Shown piece by piece: positions 27,894 through 37,037 of a stretch of 64,000 nt of DNA. The notes below the pieces were generated by a model, which had not been told where the DNA came from, ran no database searches, and was given only the letters and a program-made list of their open reading frames with translations. The stretch's first letter is position 1, and each line of letters starts with the position of its first letter. The stretch is from JAEMQF01 sp963775015 (lineage in GTDB: Bacteria > Pseudomonadota > Gammaproteobacteria > Burkholderiales > Burkholderiaceae_C): contig CAVZHI010000015.1 in the NCBI GenBank assembly GCA_963775015.1, positions 630,511-694,510 of the forward strand. Reading direction: 5' to 3'. A program made the translations under genes and the position numbers.

Positions 27894-28058
27894 GAGCGAG
27901 TTCTCCGATTGAGTTGAAGTGCGGGCGGTTGCTGGTGCACAGTGCGCCGTGGGCCGCGCCGGAATGGACTGTCGACGCTTGGTCTCACGCGCACATCAAA
28001 CAAAGATCACGTGTTTGTCACATTGCGCGTTCGCGCCGAATCGAGCCAGAATCGACCA

Positions 28059-31000
28059 TGGACGCCGAATACGAGTGGCTGGCGCAGCTGGGCGGCGACG
28101 CGACATTCGAGTTGCGCCGCGCCCGCGCTCTGCACAGCGGCTCAGTGGTGCTCGTCAAATCGGCGCGGGCCCACCCGGCGCACAGCAGCGACGTGCAGCT
28201 GCTGCGCCGCGAATGCGAACTGGCTTTGCAGCTCTCCAGCGCCGCGACCTTGCTGCCGCGCATGACGCCGCAACGCGGCAGCGACCCCGCGCTCGTCATG
28301 CAGGACCCCGGTGGCGCGACGCTGGCACAGCTGCTCGTGCAAGGGCGGATGGCGCTGCCGCTGGTCCTCGCGGCCGCGGCGCAACTCGCAGCGCTGCTCG
28401 GTGAGGTGCACGCGCGGGGCCAACTGCACAACGGCATCCGGCCCGGCGCCGTGCTCTGCGACCCGAAGCGCACCCTCGCCTGGTGGGTCGACGTGGGCGC
28501 AGCGGTCAGCCTGGACGACGTGCAGCAGCGCGGCCCGCAAGCGCCCGCTGACCTGAGCGTCGCGCACCTCGTCTACGTCTCACCCGAGTGCACCGGGCGC
28601 CTCGAAGCGTGTGCCGATCAGCGCAGCGACCTCTACGCATTCGGCGTGCTGCTGTACGAGATGCTGACCGGCGCGCCGCCGTTTCGCAGCAGCGACGTGC
28701 TGACGTTGATTCACCTGCACATCGCCGGCAGCGCGCCCGCGCCGGCGCAACTGCGGGACGACATTCCGGTCACGCTGTCGAACCTCGTGATGAAGCTGCT
28801 CGCCAAGGCCCCTGACGAGCGCTACCAGAGCGCCGACGGCCTGGTGCACGACCTGCATCGCTGTGCGCGCGAATTCGCGGCGCAGGGGCGCATCGAAGCG
28901 TTCGAGCTGGGACGGCGCGACGTGCCGCGCCGGCTCGTCGTGGCGTCGCGGCTGGTGGGGCGGGAAACCGAGTTGCAGCGCTTGCTCGACGCTTTCGAGG
29001 CCGCTTGCGATGCGCAGCACGAAGGCCCGGGCGAGCTCGTGCTCGTCCAGGGCTACGCCGGAATCGGCAAGACGGCGCTCATTGAACAACTCTACAAGCC
29101 GATCGCGCGGCGCCGCGGGCGCTTCATCTCGGGCAAGTTCGACCAGGTCGCGCGCGGCGTGCCCTTCGGAGCATTGATCCAGGCGTTCACCGGCTGGGTG
29201 CACCAGGCGCTCGCCGAAAGCGAGGCGCAGCTCGCGCTCTGGCGCAGCCGGCTCGAGCAGGCACTGGGCGGCAACGCCGGCGTATTGACCGAGGTGATCC
29301 CTGAGCTGGCGCTGATCGTCGGTTCGCAAGACTCGCCCGCGCCGCTGCCGGGCGCGCAGGCGCTGAACCGGTTTCAGCGCGTCATGCAGTCGTTTGTCGC
29401 AGCACTGGCGACGCCGCAGCAGCCGCTCGTGCTGTTCCTCGACGACCTGCAATGGGCCGACGCGGCGACGCTGGGCCTGCTCGAGCCGCTGCTGGGCAGC
29501 GGCGTGCGCGGCTTGATGCTGCTGGGTGCCTACCGCGACAACGAACTCGCCGCCGCGCCGCGCCTGGTGCAATCGCTCGAGGCGTTGACTCGCGCCGGCG
29601 TGGGCCTGAGGCGCATCGAGCTGCTGCCGCTGCGCCAGTCCGAGTTCCAGCAACTCATCGCGGAGACCTTGCGCAGCGAGCCGGACTACGCACAACCGCT
29701 GGTGTCGATACTGTTTGCGAAGACCGGCGGCAATCCCCTGTTCGCGATTCAGTTTCTCAAGTCGCTCGAGCGCGAGGGCCAGTTCAGTTTCGACGCCGAG
29801 CACGCGCATTGGGCGTACCGCATCGACGCGATCGAGCGTGCGCCGCTCGCCGACAACGTGGTCGACCTGATGACGCAGCGCATTGCGCGCCTGCCGCAGC
29901 GGGCGCAGTACGCGTTGACGATCGCCGCGTGCATCGGCAGCCGCTTCGACCTGCGCACGCTGGCGGTGGCGAGCGAACAGACTGCCGAAGCGACCGGGCG
30001 CGACGTCGAACTCGCGCTCGCCGAAGGCCTGTTGCTGCGGGTCGCTGCGGCGCGCGAAGGCAGCGACGAGGACGAAGCGGCACCGCGCTATGGTTTCGTC
30101 CATGACCGCGTTCAGCAGTCGGCGTACGCCTTGATTCCGGCGCAGCGCCGCGCCTTCGTGCACCTCACCGTCGGCCGCTTGCTGCGCGCGCGCGCCGCGC
30201 CGGCGCAACTCGACGCCGACATCTTCGACATCGTGCAGCATCTCAACCTGGGGCGGGATCTGATCCAGGAGCGCGCGGAGCGCCTTGACGTCGCCGCGCT
30301 CAACCTCGAGGCGGGTCAGCGCGCCAACGCCGCGACCGCGCATGAGCGCGCGCTCGAACTGTTCCAGTGCGGCGTCGCGCTGCTCGATCCGCGCGCCTGG
30401 GAAAGTGACCCCCGCCTCAGCTTCGAGCTGCACTTCGAGGCCGCGCAAAGCCACTACCTGTGCGGCGACTTCGACGCCGCCGAGCGCCAGTTGCTCGAGC
30501 TGACCGGACACACGCAATCGCGAATCGACCGCGCGCGAATCGCACGCCAGCGCGGCGTGCAACTCGAGAATCAGGGGCACTTTGCGCCCGCGCTGGCGAC
30601 GATGCGCGACGGTCTGGCGCCGTTTGGCGTGTCCTTCCCGGACACGCCGGCCGAACAGGAACGAACCCTCGAGCTCGAAATCGCGAACATTCACCGCTTG
30701 CGTGGCGCACGGCCGATCGCCGCGCTGATCGACCTGCCGGCGATGACGGACCCGGAAGTGCGCGTCGTCATGGGCATGCTCACGAGCGTCTGGTCGGCGG
30801 CGTTCATCGTCGGCGAGGCGACGCTCGCGCGGCTGTTTTCCGCGACGCTGGTGCGGTTGTCGCTCGAGCATGGCAACGTCGAAGAATCGGCGTACGGCTA
30901 TGTCACGCATGCGATCACGGTCGGGCCGATGCGCGGCGACTATGCCGCGGCGTACGAGTTCGGCCTGCTGGCGCTCGCCGTCAACGAGCGCCTGACCGAC

Positions 31001-33312
31001 AAGCGCCTGCGCGCCAAGATCTACCAGCAGTTTCATGCCCACGTGAATCTGTGGTGCCGGCCTTTCGCGACCTGCATCGGCTACGCGCGCCAGGCACATG
31101 CGAGCGGGCTGGACAGCGGCGACTTTCTCTACGCGGCGTATGCCCTGGGCACCGAACCCTGGAGCGCGTGGGTCGCGACGTCGGACCTGGCGCAGTTCGT
31201 TCGCGAGTACGCGCAAAACGTCGCACCGATCGAGCGTTTGAAGAACCGCGGCTTTGCCGATTCGCTGCGCCTGATCTTGAACTGGGCGCGTGCGCTGCAA
31301 GGCCTGACGCGCTCGCCCTTGTCGCTCAGCGACGCCTCGCTGGACGAAGACGCGTATGCGCTCGAATACGACTCGAACCCGTTCTTCGGCACGATCCACG
31401 CCATTCTGCGTCTGCAGCTCTGCGGCTTGCTCGGCACGCCGGCGCAGGCTTATGACGCGGCTCTGGTGGCGCGAAGCCGCGTGCACCATCTTCCCGGAAC
31501 GATCTGGCCCGTCGTCGAACGTTTCTGGCACGCGATGGCGCTGGCCGGTGTTTGCGCCGAGCTCGCCGGGAGCGAAGCGGCGCACGCGCTGCAACAAGTG
31601 CGCGAGGCGCAGGCCTGGTTCGAAGCGCTGGCGCTGCACTGCGAGCAGAACTACCGCGTCCCGGCGCTGCTGCTGCAAGGCAGCGTCGCGCGCATCGAGG
31701 CGCGCCCACGCGACGCGCTCGCGAGTTTCGAGGCAGCGATCGAGATCTCGTCGCGGCTCGCGCAGCCGCGCGTGGCGGGCGCTGGCGCACGAGCTGTGCG
31801 CACGCGCGCACTGGGGGCTGGAGCAGCCGCAGCTCGCCGGCCTGCACCTCGACGAGGCGCTGCGGTGTTATGCGCGCTGGGGGGCGAAGGCAAAAGTCGA
31901 CGCCCTGCAGCGCGAGTTTGCGCAAGTGCTGGGCACGCGAGAAGCCGCCGCGCCAGGCGAATCGACATCGACGCCGGACGCCGCGCAGGGTGCGGCCTCG
32001 CCTGCGCCGGGCAACGCCGACGGCCTGGACCTGAACAGCGTATTGAAAGCCGGCCACGCGATCGCCAGCGAGGTGAAGTTCGACGCCTTGCTCACGCGCC
32101 TGTTGCACCTCACGATCGAAAACGCCGCCGCGGAGCGTGGCAGCCTGGTGCTGGAAGGCAGCACCGGCGCAGTCGTCTACCACGCCAGCGCCGAGAACCC
32201 CGTGTCTCAGGCCGCGCCGCGCGGTGTCGCCTTCGACGATTCCGACGCCGTGCCGCGCGACGTGATCAACTATGTCCGGCACAGCGGCCAGGCGCTGGTG
32301 CTGGCGGGCGAGCAGATCACCGAGCGCTTTTCCGCCGACCCCTACATCGCGCGCAACGCACCGCGTTCGCTGCTCTGCGTTCCGGTGTTGCAGCAAGGAA
32401 CAGGCGTGGGCGTGTTCTACCTCGAACACCGGCGCGTCGCTGCGGTGTTCAGCGCGCAGCGCGTGCGCGTGCTGCAGATGCTCGCCGCACAGGCCGCGAT
32501 CGCGCTCGAGAACGCACGCTTGTTCAGCGGGCTGCACGAGCAGATCGCCGAGCGCGCGCGCGCGCAGGCGCGCCTTGCCGACGCGCTGGCCGAAGTGCAG
32601 CGCCTGAAGGACGACCTCGAGGCCGAAAACACCTACCTGCGGCGCGATCTGATCGCCAACGTCTCGCACGACCTGCGCACGCCGCTGGTGGCGATGCGCG
32701 GCTACCTCGAATTGCTCAAGACCAAGGGCGACAGCCTTGGACGCGCAGGCGCGGCGCAGCTACCTCGACATCGCCGTGCGCCAGAGCGCACACCTGGCGA
32801 CGTTGATCGACGAGTTGTTCGAACTCGCGAAGCTCGATTACAAGGGCGTGCAGATCGAGCGCGAGGCTTTCCAGTTCGCCGACCTCGTGTTCGACGTGGT
32901 GCAGAAGTTCCAGCTCGGCGCCGACGAGCGCGGCGTGGCGCTGAACGTCGACGCGCCGCCGGGCCTGCCGCTGATCAACGCCGACCTCAGACTGATGGAA
33001 CGCGTGCTCGACAACCTGATCGGCAACGCCTTGACGCACACGCCCTCGGGCGGCCGGGTGAGCGTGCGTCTTGCGCCGCAGGGCGCGCAGTTGCTCGTGC
33101 AGGTGGCCGACACCGGCGCGGGTATCGCGCCCGACGAGCTGCCGCTCATCTTCAACCGCTTCTACCGCGGCGACGAGGCGCGCAGTTCAGCAGCGGGTGG
33201 CGGTGCCGGCCTGGGCCTGGCGATCACGAAGCGGATCCTCGGGCTTCACGAGAGCCGCATCGAGGTGCAGAGCGCGCCGGCGCAAGGGACGTGCTTCTCG
33301 TTCTTGTTGTAA
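28059..33312 (+). CDS. pseudokinase / AAA-ATPase / TPR / GAF / sensor histidine kinase (two frameshifts)
   Basis: About 1,750 residues. Order: Ser/Thr-kinase-like domain (1-280), AAA-16 ATPase (about 300-600, Walker A GYAGIGKTAL, Walker B LVLFLDDLQWAD), long helical TPR-like region (600-1240), GAF (about 1340-1490), coiled coil, HisKA (NVSHDLRTPLVAMRGYLELL, His near 1535) and HATPase_c (DNLIGNALTHTP, DTGAGIAPDELP, AGLGLAITKRIL). In the kinase part the HRD motif is HNG (QLHNGIRPGAVLCD) and no Gly-rich loop is evident, while a VxVK-like Lys and DVG remain, so it is probably a pseudokinase. Frame changes near 31775 and 32740. Such trifunctional proteins are known from cyanobacteria and betaproteobacteria. 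No cognate regulator is adjacent. Confidence 0.88.
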
Positions 33313-33564
33313 GTCCGCCCCGCGCGAAGCCAAAAGTCACGCAGCCAACACGTGTCAGTCACGAGTTGAACAAGCGCTCGACTTCGCCACGTTTGGCGGC
33401 GAAAGTTCCCGCTGCCTGCCTCGACCCAGGGGCAAGGATGGCGATGCGTTGCGCATGGCATCTGAAACGGATTGCCGAGCGAGCGAAATCGATTCTCTGC
33501 CGTGCTTCGCCAGGCTCTCCACCGAGGCCAACTCGAAGCTGCGAAGCACCGCCGGGAGATCCGC

Positions 33565-33987
33565 ATGATGGAAGACCTGCCAATCGGGGCCCACCTCACG
33601 TCGCCGCGTTGGGGTTATGTGCACCACGGCGTCTATGCGGGCGCCGGACGCGTGATCCATTACGGCGGATTCGATCGGGTGTTTCGGCGCGGGCCGATCG
33701 AGGAGGTTTCGCTCGAGCGCTTCGCGTGCGGCCACCCCGTGCAGGTGAAGGCGTGGGCGGCGCCGAGGTTTTCAGGCGAGGCCGCCATCGCACGTGCACG
33801 TGGCCGCCTGGGCGAGAACCGATACAGCTTCTTCGCCAACAACTGCGAACATTTCGCGCAGTGGTGCATCTCGGGAACGAGCCGCAGCGAGCAGGTGGAC
33901 TCGATCACGGCGCGGTTGCGCGGCGCGCTCGAAGGTCTGGGATCCCTGCTGGCCGCGCGAGGCTCCGCAAGGCAGAACGCGAGTTGA
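33565..33987 (+). CDS. LRAT/NlpC-P60-like small protein
   Basis: About 140 residues of the lecithin:retinol acyltransferase-like fold, a permuted NlpC/P60 papain-like domain. The catalytic His lies in YVHHGVYAGAGRVIHYGG near residue 20 and the catalytic Cys in FFANNCEHFAQWC near residue 95. Bacterial members are thought to be thiol hydrolases or acyltransferases of unknown substrate. No signal peptide is seen. It starts 250 bp after the large kinase; two in-frame ATGs (33565, 33568) are equivalent. 33313-33564 contains nothing I can name. Confidence 0.8.
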   Translation: MMEDLPIGAHLTSPRWGYVHHGVYAGAGRVIHYGGFDRVFRRGPIEEVSLERFACGHPVQVKAWAAPRFSGEAAIARARGRLGENRYSFFANNCEHFAQWCISGTSRSEQVDSITARLRGALEGLGSLLAARGSARQNAS

Positions 33988-34002
33988 GGTCACGCGGGGA
34001 CA

Positions 34003-34016
34003 GGTCAGGCCTGACC
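34003..34016. repeat. partial RAYT-type palindrome
   Basis: GGTCAGGCCTGACC, a perfect 14-bp palindrome followed by CC, equal to the outer half of the repeat arm at 44217 joined to its own complement. It lies between the convergent LRAT and patatin genes. Confidence 0.6.
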
Positions 34017-34022
34017 CCATCA

Positions 34023-34895
34023 TCAATGCCCATGCTCATGCATCTCATGCGGCACGCCGCAAGGCGCGGCGAGGCCGCCGCCGGCGATCCAGGCGCGGGT
34101 CGTGAGTGTTGCGCGATCGATCAGCGCGGCGCAGCCTGAGTAGTCGTAGGGCGACGAATCCACCGGGCACAGCGGCGGCACGACGTGCAGCGCCACGTCG
34201 TGCCGGTAGCGCTCGATGTCGCTCACGAGCTGGCGCACGACGAGCAGCGACAGCGCGTGCAAGGCCCGGCCGATCGCGCTTTTCGGCGTGCTCTTGAGCG
34301 CGCACGCAAAGCCGGTCGGCAGCACGACGATGCGCTGCGCGCCGAGCTTGATCGCGCTCGAGATCGGCGTGTTGTTCGACACGCCGCCGTCGATCAGGCT
34401 GCGCCCGTCGATCAGCACCGGCGGGAACACGCCCGGGATCGCCGTGCTCGCGAGCACGGCGTCGACCACCGGCCCGGCCGAAAGCAACACCTCCTGGCCC
34501 AGCACCATGTCGGTGGCGACGACGTGCATCGCGATCGGCGCCTCTTCGAGCAGGCGGTACGGCAGGTGTTTTTCGAGCAGGCGCCGCAGGCCCGAGGGGT
34601 CGACGAGGTAGTCGCGCCGCATGGCGATGCGAAACAGGTCCGACAGGCGCATCGGCATCACGTGGCGCCGGATCAGGCCACGCCAGAGCTGATCGAGCCT
34701 GGCGACGCCACGCGGCGTCGGGTCGGACGCGAAATACGCGCCGTTGATCGCCCCCGCCGAAGCACCCACCACAAAGTCCGGCCGCAAGCCATGCTCGGTG
34801 AGCGCGTGCAGCATGCCGACTTCCACGGCGCCGAGGCTGCCGCCGCCGGCGAGGACGAAGGCGGTGCGGGGTTCACCGGAGGTAGCCGGAGCCAT
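34023..34895 (-). CDS. patatin-like phospholipase (short form)
   Basis: 290 residues, without the DUF3734 tail of the paralogue at 20862. Oxyanion loop LAGGGSLGAVEVGML near residue 16, nucleophile elbow GASAGA near residue 44 and catalytic Asp in DGGVSNNTPISSA near residue 165. Expected to hydrolyse acyl esters of phospholipids in the cytoplasm or at the membrane. It converges with the LRAT-like gene, so two lipid-acyl-type enzymes lie side by side; no shared operon. Confidence 0.9.
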   Translation of the reverse strand: MAPATSGEPRTAFVLAGGGSLGAVEVGMLHALTEHGLRPDFVVGASAGAINGAYFASDPTPRGVARLDQLWRGLIRRHVMPMRLSDLFRIAMRRDYLVDPSGLRRLLEKHLPYRLLEEAPIAMHVVATDMVLGQEVLLSAGPVVDAVLASTAIPGVFPPVLIDGRSLIDGGVSNNTPISSAIKLGAQRIVVLPTGFACALKSTPKSAIGRALHALSLLVVRQLVSDIERYRHDVALHVVPPLCPVDSSPYDYSGCAALIDRATLTTRAWIAGGGLAAPCGVPHEMHEHGH

Positions 34896-35000
34896 GAGTC
34901 ATTCCTCGGCAGCGATACGAACGTCGCAACGCCAACCCGGCGTCTCTCAGCACAGCGTCGATCGGCCAGCCGGAATATAAGGCGCCGCGACCGCGGGCGA

Positions 35001-35577
35001 TCACGGCTCGCCGCCGTCCTCCAGATCGCGCAGCGCGACGGGGTGCAGCATGACTTTGCGGCGCTTTCGGAAGGGCACCACCTTGGGGTCGAAATTGCGC
35101 AGCAGGTCGTCGTGCTGTTCTTGGACATGGCGGACGACTCTTCGAACCTCGGCGTCTTCGACGGCCAGCAATGATTCCCCATGTCGCGTTCAAGGTTCCT
35201 GCGTAGGGGCGCGGGACATGATTCGTGTCTGCCTCCTGGCATGCCCTCTCCTGGAGCGCGTGGTCGTCCTGGTCGTAGGCGAGCAACGTCGGGAAGTCGA
35301 GCATGGAGCAGCCCTCGGCGAAACTCTCGTTCAGACTGAAGAAGTCCTCTCCGACGCCCACCAGCGGCTGGAGCCACTGGTTGATTTGACTCTGCAGCGC
35401 CAGGCCGATGCGCCCGCGCGTTTCGAGCTTGGCCGTGGCTTCGGACAGGCGCGTGCCATGGGACCGAAGCAGCGCAGCGACGATGGCTTCGCGGTCCGCA
35501 TCCGGCAGCTGTCCACGATCACGGCTTCCCGGGTGACTGGTCCTCCGCTTCCATTTGATGGCCAATCGAAGTCTCAC
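35001..35577 (-). CDS. hypothetical protein, probably one gene with a frameshift
   Basis: Not recognised. The first part reads DREAIVAALLRSHGTRLSEA and QINQWLQPLVGVGEDFFSLN, down to ADTNHVPRPYAG. Near 35170 the frame changes, and a plausible continuation is LLAVEDAEVRRVVRHVQEQH, then VVPFRKRRKVMLHPVALRDL and a stop at 35001-35003. Charged, mostly helical, no signal or membrane segment. It lies beside decayed toxin-antitoxin genes and may itself be accessory DNA. The alternative is a pseudogene. Confidence 0.4.
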
Positions 35578-35637
35578 CCCGCCTCGCGATGGCTCCTGCC
35601 CAACTGCGACGCTTGTTCGAGCAGTCTGGTCCCCACG

Positions 35638-35897
35638 TCAGCCCCTGATCCGAACGCGCTTCTCGTCGATGATCCAGAGCTGGCCGGATGTGTGTTCCAC
35701 GGCTGCGAGCTTGACGCCAGCGAGCGCCAAGTCGCGCACAGCGGCGAATGACTGCACCGCCGGCCTGAGCACCCAAACGCCTCGATGGCTGGTCGCCGGA
35801 TACGCCCTGATGTCAGAGAAATCGAGGTCGAGCGTGACAAGCACTCGGTCTCTACCAGTCGAGGGAGGTTCTCGTCGAGTTTGAATCGAAGGGTCAC
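35638..35897 (-). pseudogene. DUF5615 PIN-like toxin remnant
   Basis: Starts like a DUF5615 (PIN-like) protein with a GTG at 35897 (MTLRFKLDENLPRLVE), then jumps, with a frame change, straight to the second half of the fold (LVTLDLDFSDIRAYPATSHR, ending IIDEKRVRIRG). About 40-45 residues that normally lie between the two conserved Asp-containing strands are missing, so it is almost certainly inactive. It is placed 9 bp after the DUF433 gene, the standard antitoxin-toxin order. Confidence 0.75.
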
Positions 35898-35906
35898 CTT
35901 CCGGCC

Positions 35907-36134
35907 CTACGCAGGCAACGGAACGATTCGCTCACGGGCCAGTTCAGCCGCATAGCCGATCGCCGCGAGAATGTGCTCTGGCTTCAACGTCGGGTACTCG
36001 TTGAGGATGGTCGCGGCGCTTGATCCGGCGGCGAGATTGTCCAGCACCACCGACACCGGTATGCGAGTACCGCGGAGGCACACCGCACCATGCATGACCT
36101 CGGGGTCTGCGGTGATATGCGGCTTCCAGTCCAT
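35907..36134 (-). CDS. DUF433 antitoxin
   Basis: 75 residues; winged-helix DUF433 family, the usual partner of DUF5615 toxins. Conserved core: DPEVMHGAVCLRGTRIPVSV then AAGSSAATILNEYPTLKPEH. ATG at 36134. It should repress its own operon and neutralise the PIN-like partner, whose gene here is internally deleted, so this is an orphan antitoxin in practice. Confidence 0.85.
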   Translation of the reverse strand: MDWKPHITADPEVMHGAVCLRGTRIPVSVVLDNLAAGSSAATILNEYPTLKPEHILAAIGYAAELARERIVPLPA

Positions 36135-36274
36135 GGCAACCTCTGCGTCGATGATCGTGGGCAGATCTTACCCGCGCGCAAATCTCGCGGACCGAACCCG
36201 ACGGGAAGCAGGTCTTGCGCATCAAGCCACCTTCGTCGCCGGCATCGCTGTCGCGCCCGGAACCGGTTCATGTC

Positions 36275-36450
36275 CTAAATGGCGACATTGGGCTCGCGGC
36301 TCACGAACGCGAAGTCTCGAAGGAAGACATCGATGCTGTCTCCCACCTCGAGGTGCTCGAAAAGAATTCGTACCGGCATGTGCGTTCCGCTGAAGACGGG
36401 CGTGCCGCCCAGAGCCCAGAGTGCCTTGGTCTACGACGATTCGAGACTTC
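36275..36450 (-). pseudogene. second, truncated DUF433 antitoxin
   Basis: KSRIVVDQGTLGSG is followed after a one-base shift by GTPVFSGTHMPVRILFEHLE, then VGDSIDVFLRDFAFVSREPN and stop TAG at 36275-36277. This is a second DUF433 domain without a start codon and with a broken frame. No DUF5615 partner could be recognised in 36135-36274. Together with the neighbouring pair it marks a decayed toxin-antitoxin cluster. Confidence 0.75.
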
Positions 36451-36456
36451 TTGATG

Positions 36457-37027
36457 GGGGGCCTCGAGCGGAACTTGGCGAGAAGTCTGGTCCGCAAGTC
36501 AAGAACTGGGGAGAGGAAGGTGGCCATGCGGCCGTGCCGGGTAAGGACCCGCCGAGGACAAATCCGATCCCGATGCCGACGGCCCCATGCCCGTTGATCG
36601 ACTACCGCCCTCTCCTCGTGAACCTGGGGTGCATTCTTACTGACCACAGAATTCCCTCCGGCGCAGGCTGCGCGACCTAGGCAAAACCCGCCCCCTCATC
36701 CATGGGGTAGCCCTCCCCCTAGTTTGAATGGTTCACTTGGCGCTCGCCCTACTCCTCAAGACCGATGCGAGCTGATTCGAATTGTTTCTTCGGGAAAGGC
36801 AGTCCGCAGAATCGTGAATTACTGGACGAGCCATGGTCGCCAGCGGCGGATTGCACACCCTAATGGTGTCGTGGAATTTGGCTGCGGACGACACAATTGG
36901 TAACGCTGCCGACGTGCGTGTTGGCGGATTTCGGAGCGGGCACTGGTCCAGCAGTGGAACGCTCCGAACGGACGTCGAACAACCTGATCTGCCCATCCTG
37001 GGCAGCCCGCGTCTAGACAACAGACAT
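36457..37027. other. upstream region of the RTX adhesin, no gene recognised
   Basis: About 570 bp with lower GC and no supportable coding frame. It holds the leader and probable promoter of the adhesin gene. A C/G-run-rich segment around 36700-36725 (GGGGTAGCCCTCCCCC, then TAGTTTGAAT) stands out, but I cannot assign a binding protein to it. Confidence 0.5.
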
Positions 37028-37033
37028 AGGAGG
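37028..37033 (+). promoter_or_regulatory. strong Shine-Dalgarno of the RTX adhesin
   Basis: A perfect AGGAGG lies 4 bp before the ATG at 37038, which decides the start (MATDLTTGND) and suggests efficient translation. Confidence 0.85.
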
Positions 37034-37037
37034 CTAT

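Noticed and set aside
28580..31678. A 1,032-codon open frame antisense to the pseudokinase/AAA protein
   Set aside because: Arg/Gln/Ala-rich shadow without domains; the sense strand has clear Walker motifs and domain order. Long antisense frames are expected at this GC.
36135..36274. A possible second DUF5615 toxin between the two DUF433 copies
   Set aside because: 140 bp is too short, and no frame shows the LDENLP or LDxDF motifs.
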